Below, in pieces: positions 39,008-48,251 of a DNA stretch of 48,764 bases (position 1 is its first letter; every line of letters begins with the position of its first letter). The stretch comes from CAYFHQ01 sp964342805 (GTDB lineage Bacteria > Bacillota > Clostridia > Peptostreptococcales > Acidaminobacteraceae). The DNA is taken from the NCBI GenBank assembly GCA_964342805.1, contig CAYFHQ010000013.1, positions 1 through 48,764 on the forward strand. Reading direction: 5' to 3'. The notes beneath the pieces were generated by a model, which was given only the letters and a program-made list of their open reading frames with translations, did no database searches and had not been told where the DNA came from. Made by a program: the position numbers and the translations under genes.

Positions 39008-40831
39008 TTGGATAATAGAAAGCAAATTTTGAACGTAGCGGTAATCGCTCACGTTGACGCAGGAAAGTCCACATTGGTAGATGCCCTTCTGTCCCAATCT
39101 GGCGTATTCCGTGAGAATGAGGCAGTAGTAGAGCAGGTAATGGACTCCAACGATCTGGAGCGTGAACGTGGCATTACGATCTACTCCAAGAACTGTGCCA
39201 TTGAACATAAAGGTTTGAAGCTAAACATCGTAGATACACCGGGCCACGCTGACTTCTCTTCTGAAGTAGAGCGAATTATCCGTACGGTAGATACGGCCAT
39301 TCTGTTGGTGGACTCATCTGAGGGTCCTATGCCACAAACGCGATTTGTACTGCAAAAAACATTGGAGCGGGGTCTGAACCCAATCCTTTTCATTAATAAG
39401 ATCGACAAAAAAGACCAGCGGGCTGAAGAAGTTGTGGACATGACCTTTGACCTCTTCGTTGAGCTGGGTGCAACAGACGAGCAGTTGGACTTCCCAATCG
39501 TTTACGGTGTTGCCAAAGAAGGTGTTGCCATCCGTGATATGGCAGATCCCCAGGAAAACCTGAACCCACTGTTTGATATCCTGCTGGAAAAATATGAAAC
39601 ATACCCTAACCTGGACGAGGACTCCCTACAGCTACAGGTGTCTTCCCTTGCTTATGATGAGTACATTGGTCGACTGGGTGTAGGCCGGATTACAAAGGGT
39701 ACCATTAAGAAGGGCCAGCGGATCAGCCTGGCGAAACGAGACGGTTCCTTTGTTCAAGGCAATGTAACCAAGTTGTTCGTAAACGAAGGCCTCAAGCGGG
39801 TAGAAAAGGACCTAGCCCACTCTGGTGACATTGTTACGGTGGCTGGTTTCAGTGATGTAAGTATCGGGGAGACATTTGGTATTCAAGACCAGATTGAGCC
39901 CCTACCAATGATCGACATTGAAGAACCAACCCTGTCCATGAACTTCCTTGTAAATGACTCACCATTTGCCGGTAACTCCGGTAAGTACCTGACGTCCCGT
40001 CACGTCAAGGCTCGTCTTGAGCGTGAACTGGAAGTCAACGTGGGTCTTCGTGTAGAAGAACTGGAAGGGAAGGACGGCTGGAAGGTGTCTGGTCGAGGTG
40101 AACTTCACCTGTCTATCCTACTGGAAAACATGCGTCGTGAAGGTTACGAGGTAGGTGTTTCCAAGCCGGAAGTACTCATGCACGAGACAGACAATGGCAT
40201 TGAAGAGCCATTTGAGCGGGTGATCATTGACGTGCCTGACGAGTTCTCTGGTACGGTGATCAACGCCCTCAACCTCCGTAAGGGAACCATGGAGAACATG
40301 TTCTCTGAGAATGGCTTTACACGAATTGTCTACATTGTCCCAACCCGTGGTCTTCTGGGATACAAGTCTCAGTTTATCAACGAGACCCGTGGGGAAGGTA
40401 CAATGGTACGTTCTTTTGCCCATTATGACGCCCATGCCGGTGACGTGCCAAGACGTTCCAATGGTGTACTGATCGCCCAAGAGAAGACAGCAACCATGGC
40501 TTACGCCCTGTCTAACCTTAGCGAGCGGGCAACCATGTTCGTAGGTCCAGCTGTGGACGTATATGAAGGTATGGTTGTGGGTATGAACTCCCGAAGTGAC
40601 GATATGGTGGTTAACCCAGGCAAGAACAAGAAGCTGACCAATGTCCGTGCTTCTGGTTCTGACGACGCCATTAAACTCCAGAAGCCAAGAGTCTTCACTT
40701 TGGAAGAAGCCCTTGAATTCATTGAGCATGACGAACTGGTGGAAATTACGCCTGACGAGATTCGTTTGCGTAAGAAGATCCTAAATACGCAAGACCGTTA
40801 CAGATACAATAAGAACCTACTGAAAAAGTAG
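39008..40831 (+). CDS. typA: Ribosome-associated GTPase TypA/BipA
   Basis: The protein has 607 residues, the usual TypA length, starting at a TTG seven bases after GAGAGG. A longer reading from ATG 38957 would begin inside the promoter. The G domain has G1 AHVDAGKST (where HVDHGKTT is commoner), G2 ERERGITI, G3 DTPGHADF, and G4 NKIDKKD. Domain II, domain III and the TypA-specific C-terminal domain (GLLGYKSQFINETRG, NLSERATMFV) follow. It aids 50S assembly and stress adaptation. Codon use marks it as well expressed. A terminator follows. Confidence 0.95.
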   Translation: MDNRKQILNVAVIAHVDAGKSTLVDALLSQSGVFRENEAVVEQVMDSNDLERERGITIYSKNCAIEHKGLKLNIVDTPGHADFSSEVERIIRTVDTAILLVDSSEGPMPQTRFVLQKTLERGLNPILFINKIDKKDQRAEEVVDMTFDLFVELGATDEQLDFPIVYGVAKEGVAIRDMADPQENLNPLFDILLEKYETYPNLDEDSLQLQVSSLAYDEYIGRLGVGRITKGTIKKGQRISLAKRDGSFVQGNVTKLFVNEGLKRVEKDLAHSGDIVTVAGFSDVSIGETFGIQDQIEPLPMIDIEEPTLSMNFLVNDSPFAGNSGKYLTSRHVKARLERELEVNVGLRVEELEGKDGWKVSGRGELHLSILLENMRREGYEVGVSKPEVLMHETDNGIEEPFERVIIDVPDEFSGTVINALNLRKGTMENMFSENGFTRIVYIVPTRGLLGYKSQFINETRGEGTMVRSFAHYDAHAGDVPRRSNGVLIAQEKTATMAYALSNLSERATMFVGPAVDVYEGMVVGMNSRSDDMVVNPGKNKKLTNVRASGSDDAIKLQKPRVFTLEEALEFIEHDELVEITPDEIRLRKKILNTQDRYRYNKNLLKK

Positions 40832-40840
40832 TGAATCATG

Positions 40841-40870
40841 ACCTCCACCTTGCGTGGAGGTTTTGCTTTT
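40841..40870 (+). terminator. Rho-independent terminator
   Basis: ACCTCCAC pairs with GTGGAGGT across CTTGC, followed by TTTGCTTTT. Confidence 0.88.
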
Positions 40871-40975
40871 GATTGCTAGCTTTCTGTGTCCTGAGTAAGT
40901 TCCAGGTGATTGTGGTATTAATACAAGATATGATAGGGCAAAGAATAGCCAAGGATCACCATGAAGGAGTCTGGC

Positions 40976-41947
40976 ATGAAAGCATATATAGGTCTTGATA
41001 TCGGCGGAACAAAAATTTTGGGCGTCCTCTACAATGAGGCCCATGAGCCCATAGCCCGGGTCAAAAAGAAGACCAAGGCTGCTTCGGGGAAAGAGGCGGT
41101 TTTGGACCAGGTCCACAAGGTGGTTGGGGGCCTACTGGAAAAGGCACGCGACCAGCATATTGAAGTGGACTTACAGGGGATCGGGGCTGGGTGCCCGGGT
41201 TTTATCGTCGAGGAGTCCACCATCGTATTCACCCCCAATATTCCCCTGAAGGACTTCAACTTGGCCGAGGTCATGGAGTCCACCTACGGCGTCCCCTTTG
41301 TTCTAGGAAATGACGTCAATGTGGCCATGTACGGAGAGTGGAAGGCTTCCGACATGCAAGCGGCAAAAAATGTCTTGGGCCTATTTGTTGGAACCGGTGT
41401 CGGTGGGGCCATCATCATCGACAGCCACCTCTACACGGGCCAAGGGGGTGCTGCTGAGATCGGCCACATGGTGGTCAATCCGGAAGGTGCCATTTGCGGC
41501 TGTGGCTCTCAGGGGTGTCTGGAAGCTTATGCATCCAAAACAGGTATTCAAAAAGCCATTCAGGCTCAAATACGAAAAGGACGCAAGTCCCTCCTAAAAG
41601 ACCTCATGGAAGCGGATGGGCCCGTGGTGAAAAGTTCCAGCCTGGCAAAAGCCTATGAAGCGGGTGATAGCCTTGCTGTGGAAGTCTTGGACCGGGCTGC
41701 CTATTATCTAGGCATTGCTGTGGCCAACCTGGTGAATCTCTTTCACCCAGACCTGATCATCCTAGGGGGTGGCATGGTCGAGTCCCTTGGAGATGCGCTC
41801 CTGCCAAAGATCACAGAGGAGGCCAGCCGTCATACCCTGACCGGCTTGGTCGAGGGGGTTCGATTCCGCTTGTCCCATTTGAGTGACGATGCTGGTGTCT
41901 ATGGGGCCTATAGGTTGATTTTGGATCACTTAAGCCAAGATGCGTGA
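40976..41947 (+). CDS. ROK-family sugar kinase (glucokinase-like)
   Basis: The protein has 323 residues from the ATG at 40976, eight bases after AAGGAG. An upstream ATG at 40961 lies on the ribosome binding site itself. It has the phosphate-binding DIGGTK (residues 8-13), FVGTGVGGAIII and the ROK zinc signature CGCGSQGCLEAYAS with ExGHMVV before it. ROK proteins without a helix-turn-helix are kinases of glucose, N-acetyl sugars or similar. No helix-turn-helix is present. It stands apart from sugar-uptake genes here, so the substrate is open. Confidence 0.92.
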   Translation: MKAYIGLDIGGTKILGVLYNEAHEPIARVKKKTKAASGKEAVLDQVHKVVGGLLEKARDQHIEVDLQGIGAGCPGFIVEESTIVFTPNIPLKDFNLAEVMESTYGVPFVLGNDVNVAMYGEWKASDMQAAKNVLGLFVGTGVGGAIIIDSHLYTGQGGAAEIGHMVVNPEGAICGCGSQGCLEAYASKTGIQKAIQAQIRKGRKSLLKDLMEADGPVVKSSSLAKAYEAGDSLAVEVLDRAAYYLGIAVANLVNLFHPDLIILGGGMVESLGDALLPKITEEASRHTLTGLVEGVRFRLSHLSDDAGVYGAYRLILDHLSQDA

Positions 41948-41995
41948 TGATTTGTGGTAAACTATAGGAGATACCAACAATAGATAGAGGATTTT

Positions 41996-43124
41996 ATGAT
42001 CGACTTATTTCTCCAATTTGACATTAGTCTATATTCTGTTTTGCTCTTGTGTGGGGTACTCTTTACCATGCACATGCAAAAAGCCACTGAAAGCTACTCA
42101 GGCAAGTTCTTCAGGTGGCTGGTTTCTGTGAACATATACATGCTCATATTTGAAATTGTGTCCTGGCAGTTTGACGGCTTGCCTGGCCAGTTTAACTGGT
42201 ATGCCAATTATATAAGTAACTGGCTGTTTGGCTGGTCAACGCCTATTATTACCTGTGTCTGGGCCTCCTATATTGACTACCAAATGTTTGGTTCGGTGGA
42301 CCGCCTGCGCAAACGGTGGTTTTATATTTATCCCGTGGTGGCCAATACCATCCTATTTATCATTAACTTCTTTAGTCCCATTGTCTTTAGTGTTAGCCCA
42401 GACAATGTCTATGCTAGAGAGCCCTTTATGTGGATGATCATTGTCATCAACACGGCCACTTTGTTTTATATCTGTTGGATGGGCTATCAGAACCGCCATA
42501 CCATCCAAAGGGAAATTGGTTTTGTTTTGATTATGTTTGTGGCTTTCCCTGCTGTTGCGGCAGCCATCCAGGTTATGGTCTATGGGGCCTTTATCCTTTG
42601 GCCCATGATGGCCGTCACCCTGGTGATCACCTATATTTTCTTAGAAACGGTTTCTTCCTCCAAGGATTACTTGACGGGTGTTTACAGTAGAAATAGGGTA
42701 GACCAGTACATTGACCTGCTTCTGGCTCAAGGGAAAAGTTTGGTGTAATCATGCTGGACCTGAATGACTTTAAACCCATCAATGACAAGTTTGGCCATCA
42801 AGTGGGCGACCATGCCTTGATCGCCTTTGCTTGGGCCATGAAAAAGACCTTTGCCAGTGAAAAAATGGTGGCCCGTTATGCTGGAGACGAGTTCCTTGTG
42901 GTGACCCATCCCATGACCCAAAGAAAGGTAGAGGAGTACAAGGTCCGCCTCCATGAGCTTTTGGACAAACAGGCAGAAGACCAGCAATATGTCTTTCCTT
43001 TGACTTGTAGTATGGCTATACAACCTGGGATCAGAATGTGGAAAACGCCTATGCCAGAATCATGAAGGCAGCCGATGAAAATATGTACAAGGACAAGCGT
43101 AAGACCAAAGAGGCTCAAGACTAG
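41996..43124 (+). pseudogene. Membrane GGDEF protein split by two frameshifts
   Basis: An N-terminal membrane region with six or so helices (residues 1-~215) leads to a GGDEF domain (SSKDYLTGVYSRNRVDQYI). The frame breaks near 42743 (GKSLV-stop), resumes with MLDLNDFKPINDKFGHQVGDHALI and ARYAGDEFLVV, and breaks again near 43015 before TTWDQNVENAYARIMKAADENMYKDK and TAG at 43122. Adding one G at each site (GG to GGG) restores a full protein of ~375 residues. The signature is AGDEF, a variant still seen in active cyclases. Both lesions are one-base losses in short G runs. Confidence 0.8.
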
Positions 43125-43203
43125 GTCTAGATATCATGCTTTGTTAAGGCTGAGCCAGACTTGTACTTCCCGAAATGAATATCGCATATGTAGATAATTA
43201 GAG

Positions 43204-43233
43204 AAGTTGTTCCCCTTGGGGAGCAACTTTTTT
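43204..43233 (+). terminator. Rho-independent terminator
   Basis: AAGTTGTTCCCC pairs with GGGGAGCAACTT (one G-U pair), followed by TTTT. Confidence 0.85.
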
Positions 43234-43301
43234 AGGTGGAGGGAACTTTTTCTGAAACCCTGTCGTCATATGGGTACAAGCACTTAGAAAAGGAGAAGGC
43301 A

Positions 43302-44111
43302 ATGAAAAAATTAGAATTTGCAGTGATCGCCCTTGCAGTGATCACTTTGGCTACAGGATGTGGCGCCCAGCCACAAAAAATTGATGATGGTGGACTAACA
43401 CCGGAGCCAACAAGTCAGGTGGTTTCAACAAGTGGTGAAGAGACAGGGAGTGGTGAGCAAACCTACGACCAGTACGTGACTGTAGGAGAGATCATTGAGA
43501 TTGAAGCAGGCAAGGTCCATGTTCTTACTGGGGATATTGCACAAATCTTTGACGTAACCCAAGAATCATTAGACCAGGTTTACATTGGTGAGACGGTGGG
43601 CATTGAGGAAATTGAAGGTGGCCAGCGGGTGGTTCCCTTCAAGATCAAAGATTTTTCTGTTCGCCATACCAACATGGGTCATATGATTGATCTTAAAACT
43701 GGCAAGGTGAAGACCCTTAAAGAAGGGGATGGGGAAGTGGAAGTGGCTATCGACGTGGAGGGCCAAGAGATTGTTTCCACTTACACAGGAAAAATCCACT
43801 TGGTTGAGGGAAATACCTATGATTTTGACCTCATGTCCTTTGGTGATGGCAAGCCATTCATCCTGGATATCTATGATCCAGCTTCCATTACCAGTATGAC
43901 CATAGACAAACTCATTCGAGAGGACAATGGCAACCTGACCATTTTTGCCAAGGATGCTGATGGGGGCGAATACTACGTGCCCACCTACCATGCTGTGAAG
44001 AACTTTAACTTCAGTGACTTGCAAGTGGGTGACCAAATTGATGTGTATGTAACCCTTCTCATGGAGAGTTTTCCCATGCAGGTGGAAACCAACAAGATTA
44101 TATTGAAATAG
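43302..44111 (+). CDS. Lipoprotein of unknown function
   Basis: The protein has 269 residues from the ATG at 43302 (AAGGAG upstream). The signal peptide ends in a lipobox LATGC with Cys20, so it is anchored to the outer face of the membrane. A Ser/Gly/Thr-rich linker (residues ~25-60) is followed by beta-rich repeats that each read like a short barrel (VGEIIEIEAGKVHVLTGD, VYIGETVGIEEI, then IDLKTGKVKTLKEGDGEVEV). No known family was recognised. Solute or cell-wall binding would be a guess. It is flanked by terminators and so monocistronic. Confidence 0.8.
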   Translation: MKKLEFAVIALAVITLATGCGAQPQKIDDGGLTPEPTSQVVSTSGEETGSGEQTYDQYVTVGEIIEIEAGKVHVLTGDIAQIFDVTQESLDQVYIGETVGIEEIEGGQRVVPFKIKDFSVRHTNMGHMIDLKTGKVKTLKEGDGEVEVAIDVEGQEIVSTYTGKIHLVEGNTYDFDLMSFGDGKPFILDIYDPASITSMTIDKLIREDNGNLTIFAKDADGGEYYVPTYHAVKNFNFSDLQVGDQIDVYVTLLMESFPMQVETNKIILK

Positions 44112-44140
44112 GTTCATTTAACGATTAGAGCAAAATATGA

Positions 44141-44195
44141 AGCCCCCATACTTACGGAGTGAAAGTTCCGATAAGGATGGGGGATTTTGGGTACA
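44141..44195 (+). terminator. Probable terminator hairpin
   Basis: Nested complementary segments CCCCCAT/ATGGGGG and CTTACGGA/TCCGATAAG surround a short loop, followed by ATTTTGGG. The T run is weak. Confidence 0.55.
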
Positions 44196-44281
44196 AGCCA
44201 CTTAAGAGAATCTACTGGTCAGACGGATAAATAATGATATAATAGATCGTTAAGTTGAAAGTACGTGAAAGGGTGAAGCCC

Positions 44282-45919
44282 ATGACTAAGCAAAAAAGAG
44301 ATAGTAAGAGAAAATCGACAGGACCGTCAGGGTCTGGTTCTAAACATAAAGGTAGACGAAAATCACCTGGTCGTCCCCGTAACGACGATGGGAATCGCTT
44401 TGAGTCCAAGGGTCGTCGTGGCGAGGGCCGAAGCGGAAGTGACCATAAGAATAGCGGGCATAAAAACAGTGGCAAATCTGGTGACAAGAAGCAGGGTCGA
44501 CAAGGCAAGGGGCAGGCCCCCTTTGGTGGTAGAGCCCAGTCTAAACGGGACCACGCCCATGGAAAAACAGAGTCAAGACGGCAAGAGGCCCTTCAAACCC
44601 ATATGGTAACTTGTACGGGCATGGACCATGAGGGCCTAGGCCTGGGCAAAATCGACGGTGAGGTCCGCGCCATTCCAGGCATGCTCCTTGGCGAAAAGGT
44701 GGAAGTACAGGTTAACAAGTACATGAAACATGCAACACCTAAATTGGTCCATGTGCAAAAGGCTTCCAAAGACCGGGTAAAACCACCCTGTCCATACTAT
44801 GAAGCCTGTGGGGGCTGCCAGCTCCAGCATGTCAACAAGAATGGCCATGACAAGTTTAAAGAAGATGTGGTTCGGAACCTTTTGGGTCAGTATGGTCCCG
44901 TGAATACGATTTTTGCTGCAGACAATCCATTCAACTACCGTAACAAGAGTCATACGACGTTTGGCCGAGGTCGCAGGGGTCAGACTATTTCTGGCTTCTA
45001 TGCTGCGGGGACCCATGACATTGTGGAGGTGGCTGAATGTATGATTCAGGACCAACGGGCCAATGACATTATTAATACCATTCGGGGTATGATGAAGTCC
45101 TTCAAAATGAAACCCTACGATGAGGATTTCAAGGAAGGTTTTCTCCGCCATATCCTCATTAAGACAGCCTATAAAACAGGCCAAGTGATGGTGGTTATTG
45201 TTGCTGGAACACCTGTCTTCCCTGGTAAAAACAACTTTGTGAAGGCCTTGAAAAAGGCCCACCCAGAGGTGTCCACGGTTATCCTCAATGTGAACAACCG
45301 AAATACCAGTATGGTTCTTGGGGACAAGGAGACCGTTCTCCATGGCAAGGGAACCATTATTGATGAACTATGCGGACTCCAGTTTGAGCTGTCCTCCAAG
45401 TCCTTCTATCAGATCAACCCACCTCAAACAGAACGCCTTTATAACAAGGCCATTGAAATGGCCCAGTTGACCGGTGAAGAAACCGTTATTGATGCCTACT
45501 GTGGCATTGGTACTATTGGTCTTATTGCAGGCAAACAGGCCAAGAAGGTGATTGGTATAGAAGTCAATGAGGACGCCGTGCGGGACGCCATTCGAAACTC
45601 CCGCCGAAATAAAATGAAGCATGTCCGTTTCTATCAAGGAGACGCTGGTGAGTTCATGGTAGACATGGCAGCCAGTGGGGACAAGGCAGACGTGGTACTC
45701 ATGGACCCGCCTCGGGCTGGTTCAGACGAAAAGTTCCTCTCCAGTGTGGTGACTCTGGGTCCCAAGCGGGTGGTCTATGTGTCCTGTAACCCAGTAACCC
45801 AGCAAAGAGACTTGAAGTACCTGACTGACAATGGGTATGAAGTGGTGGAAATCCAGCCGGTGGATATGTTCCCACAGACTTATCATGTAGAGTGCTGTGT
45901 GTTGATGAAATTGAAATAG
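44282..45919 (+). CDS. rlmD: 23S rRNA (uracil-5-)-methyltransferase, RlmD/TrmA family
   Basis: The protein has 545 residues from the ATG at 44282. Residues 1-~104 are a disordered, strongly basic K/R/G/S-rich extension. A TRAM domain (~107-165, CTGMDHEGLGLGKIDG) and a 4Fe-4S cysteine cluster (CPYYEACGGCQLQH) follow. The AdoMet-binding methyltransferase domain has DAYCGIGTIGLIAG, DPPRAGSDE and the catalytic Cys in YVSCNPVTQQRDL. It methylates a uridine of 23S rRNA to 5-methyluridine; RlmD versus RlmCD-type specificity is not decided by sequence alone. The long basic tail is unusual and may bind RNA. Confidence 0.9.
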   Translation: MTKQKRDSKRKSTGPSGSGSKHKGRRKSPGRPRNDDGNRFESKGRRGEGRSGSDHKNSGHKNSGKSGDKKQGRQGKGQAPFGGRAQSKRDHAHGKTESRRQEALQTHMVTCTGMDHEGLGLGKIDGEVRAIPGMLLGEKVEVQVNKYMKHATPKLVHVQKASKDRVKPPCPYYEACGGCQLQHVNKNGHDKFKEDVVRNLLGQYGPVNTIFAADNPFNYRNKSHTTFGRGRRGQTISGFYAAGTHDIVEVAECMIQDQRANDIINTIRGMMKSFKMKPYDEDFKEGFLRHILIKTAYKTGQVMVVIVAGTPVFPGKNNFVKALKKAHPEVSTVILNVNNRNTSMVLGDKETVLHGKGTIIDELCGLQFELSSKSFYQINPPQTERLYNKAIEMAQLTGEETVIDAYCGIGTIGLIAGKQAKKVIGIEVNEDAVRDAIRNSRRNKMKHVRFYQGDAGEFMVDMAASGDKADVVLMDPPRAGSDEKFLSSVVTLGPKRVVYVSCNPVTQQRDLKYLTDNGYEVVEIQPVDMFPQTYHVECCVLMKLK

Positions 45920-45934
45920 TGGCAAGTCCAAGTT

Positions 45935-45966
45935 AACTCAACCTATTTATTTAGGTTGAGTTTTTT
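45935..45966 (+). terminator. Rho-independent terminator
   Basis: AACTCAACCTA pairs with TAGGTTGAGTT across TTTATT, followed by TTTT. Base composition turns AT-rich after it. Confidence 0.9.
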
Positions 45967-46023
45967 GATATACTTTTAATACTGGTGTTTAAATATTTTT
46001 AACATGAGTTAGGAGGTAATTAG

Positions 46024-46548
46024 GTGAGTAGTACAGAGAAAAAAGAAAGATTAGCATGGCTAAAAATTGATAATAACGAGATTACATTAATAAACCCTGA
46101 AGATGGTACTGTAAGGACTTTTGAGTATACAAATGCAATTAATGATGTAAAGCTCCTATGGGATTCTTATTTATATATTGAAAAAATAGATGAAGATAAT
46201 GAGATGTATTTTGAGTTATACTCGAGCTTAGATTCAAACTTCAAAATCAAAGGGTATGCTCTTAATGAGCTGAAAATAAATAATATTTTATATGGTTTGG
46301 CGATAAAGGATAAGGCAAATAGACAGTTCTTTGTCTACTTGAGAAATAAAAATGGATTTGTGAATGAGATACTTAGAGATCATTGTACTGGAAAGTATCT
46401 ATATATCAAGAATCCAGTACTGATAGAAGACAATGAGATGATATACCTTCAATATACCTCAAAAGGTAAATCATACAGGTGTAGGTTAAATGAAGATGAA
46501 GGTTTTGATGAAGGTGCCTATTTTATAGATAGTGTTATAGATAAATAG
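46024..46548 (+). CDS. Hypothetical protein, 174 residues, AT-rich
   Basis: A GTG start follows TAGGAGGT at good spacing. The protein has no signal peptide or membrane segment and is rich in Asp, Glu, Asn, Lys and aromatic residues with alternating beta-like strands (AWLKIDNNEITLINPEDG, YLYIEKIDEDNEMYFELY). It reads like a small beta-propeller or barrel, but no family was recognised. It is four bases from the frame that leads into the SLH protein and may be cotranscribed with it. Its AT-rich codon use differs sharply from the genes before 45.9 kb. Confidence 0.65.
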   Translation: MSSTEKKERLAWLKIDNNEITLINPEDGTVRTFEYTNAINDVKLLWDSYLYIEKIDEDNEMYFELYSSLDSNFKIKGYALNELKINNILYGLAIKDKANRQFFVYLRNKNGFVNEILRDHCTGKYLYIKNPVLIEDNEMIYLQYTSKGKSYRCRLNEDEGFDEGAYFIDSVIDK

Positions 46549-46579
46549 GTTATTGGAAAACAAATTGGAGGTTTTTGAA

Positions 46580-47773
46580 ATGAAAACAACAAGAAGAATT
46601 ATGGCACTAGTAATCGTGCTAACAATGGTACTAAGTTCATTTAGTATGGTTTTTGCAGGAACAGACGAACCATCTAGTTGGGCAAATGAATTTGTAGAAA
46701 ACGCAAAGAGCAGAGGAAAACTTACTGAAGACGGTAGAATGTTTAGTGATTATCAAACATCTATCACAAGAAAAGATTTCGCTTATCTTGGTGTAATGAT
46801 TTATGAAGAAATTACTGGTAAGAGTGCAACTGTACTTGGTGAAGCTTTTACTGATTCAACTGATGACTATGTTCTAAAGGCAAGAGCGCTTAACATCGTA
46901 AGTGGTGTTGGTAATAATGCTTACGACCCTTCAAGAAATATCACAAGACAAGAACTTGCGATTTTATTCATTAATATCTTTAAGTCAGCAGGTGTTTCTT
47001 ATGACACTACTAAAGGCGCTGAATTCGCTGATGATGCAACAATCGCATCTTGGGCAAAAGAGTCGGTTTATCTAGCGAGAGCAAACAACTTAGTTTCGGG
47101 TGTTGGTGGTAACAAATATGACCCACTAAACGGTGCTACTATTGAACAATCACTTATTATGTATATTAGAGCAGTTGAGAAGTTTACAAATGCTCCTATC
47201 ACTGAAGGTGAATATGGAACAGCTCCTACTCTTGCTGAATTAGACGCTAAGTTTAATATCCCAACTGGTTTTGGTGTTGTTAATACTATGCAAACAAATG
47301 GTCTTTATGTTTTAAGTGGTTCTTACTCAGGTGAAAAAGTTTCGGCAGATATTTCTACTGATTGGTCTGATCCTAACATGGATGAATATTCATTAAAGCA
47401 GGGTATTGGTTTTGAAGCAAAAGGCACATTCTTAAATAAGTCTTTAGAGCTTGGTGTTGACGAGCAAACTTATAATGATTTCTATGAAATCCCTAAGCAA
47501 CCGTTGATTAATGTTCAAGGTTACGAAAGAGCTCATATCGAGACTATCTTTGATACGGTGGTAGCAGGGACTAAGGGAGCAACCCTAGGTCCTGTTGTAG
47601 AAGGTACTGCTAAAGGTTCGATGTATTTAGTCTATCCGTCGCATGTGATTAAAGTCTCAGCTGACCCTATGGACGCGTACTTCTACATGACTATCTATCC
47701 TGTTAATGATTCGTGGATTCAAGAGAATTTCCAAGGAATCCTTGATTTATCAACTACAGTAGATTATAGATAA
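46580..47773 (+). CDS. S-layer-homology (SLH) domain surface protein
   Basis: The protein has 397 residues with an ATG after GGAGG. Residues 1-~27 form a signal peptide (MALVIVLTMVLSSFSMVFA). Three SLH-like modules fill ~30-205: the first is weak (SWANEFVENAKSRGKL), and the others carry YVLKARALNIVSGVGNNAYDP with ITRQELA, and WAKESVYLARANNLVSGVG with ATIEQSL. The C-terminal ~190 residues have no recognised domain. SLH modules hold proteins on pyruvylated cell-wall polysaccharide, so it is probably an exposed surface protein. It shares the AT-rich composition of its neighbours. Confidence 0.88.
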   Translation: MKTTRRIMALVIVLTMVLSSFSMVFAGTDEPSSWANEFVENAKSRGKLTEDGRMFSDYQTSITRKDFAYLGVMIYEEITGKSATVLGEAFTDSTDDYVLKARALNIVSGVGNNAYDPSRNITRQELAILFINIFKSAGVSYDTTKGAEFADDATIASWAKESVYLARANNLVSGVGGNKYDPLNGATIEQSLIMYIRAVEKFTNAPITEGEYGTAPTLAELDAKFNIPTGFGVVNTMQTNGLYVLSGSYSGEKVSADISTDWSDPNMDEYSLKQGIGFEAKGTFLNKSLELGVDEQTYNDFYEIPKQPLINVQGYERAHIETIFDTVVAGTKGATLGPVVEGTAKGSMYLVYPSHVIKVSADPMDAYFYMTIYPVNDSWIQENFQGILDLSTTVDYR

Positions 47774-47914
47774 TTAGTTTCCAAAAACCTTTATATAACT
47801 AGATTATGGGCGAGACCATTAGACAAAACGTCTTGGTTTATCGTCCATATGGAACTCGCTATGCTCGTTCGATACTTGGTTTATTACAAGGTTCATTTAA
47901 AAGGAGAAGATAAA

Positions 47915-48226
47915 ATGGAGTATAAATTTGGTGATATAGTAATAAAAGAAACTAAAATAATTAAGCAATTGAAAAGCCTTCCTAGTGGAGAGTATAATAC
48001 CCATGAACTAAAAAGAATATTTACTGGTAATGGAGGTATAAATACGGGAAAGAGTGCAGGTGAATCATGGAACGCTCATTTTGGGAAAATAATAAAAGAT
48101 TTTTCTAGAGAGCATAAAGAACTAATAGAAGAAATTCAATCTAATACTCCAATAAGTGTTGATGGTAAAAAGACAACATCATCAATATGGATGTTAAGAA
48201 CAAATATAGAACCCTCTAAGGAATAA
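47915..48226 (+). CDS. Hypothetical protein, 103 residues
   Basis: The ATG at 47915 follows AAAGGAG at proper spacing; upstream in-frame codons from 47849 lie before this site. It is a charged protein without signal or membrane segment (MEYKFGDIVIKETKIIKQLK, ESWNAHFGKIIKDFSREHKEL). It has a helix-rich look and ends with a short strand region (KTTSSIWMLRTNIE). No family was recognised. The gap before it (47774-47914) holds an imperfect hairpin around 47806-47850 and no gene. Confidence 0.65.
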   Translation: MEYKFGDIVIKETKIIKQLKSLPSGEYNTHELKRIFTGNGGINTGKSAGESWNAHFGKIIKDFSREHKELIEEIQSNTPISVDGKKTTSSIWMLRTNIEPSKE

Positions 48227-48250
48227 TTCCTTAGAAGGTTTTTTTTTTGT
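48210..48250 (+). terminator. Rho-independent terminator
   Basis: CTCTAAGGAA pairs with TTCCTTAGAAG (near-perfect), followed by a run of nine or more T. Confidence 0.85.
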
Positions 48251-48251
48251 T

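Noticed and set aside
40118..40729. 203-residue frame opposite typA
   Set aside because: It is a shadow of a conserved, highly biased gene.
44636..45343. 235-residue frame opposite the RNA methyltransferase
   Set aside because: It has no domain or start signal and lies fully within a conserved gene.
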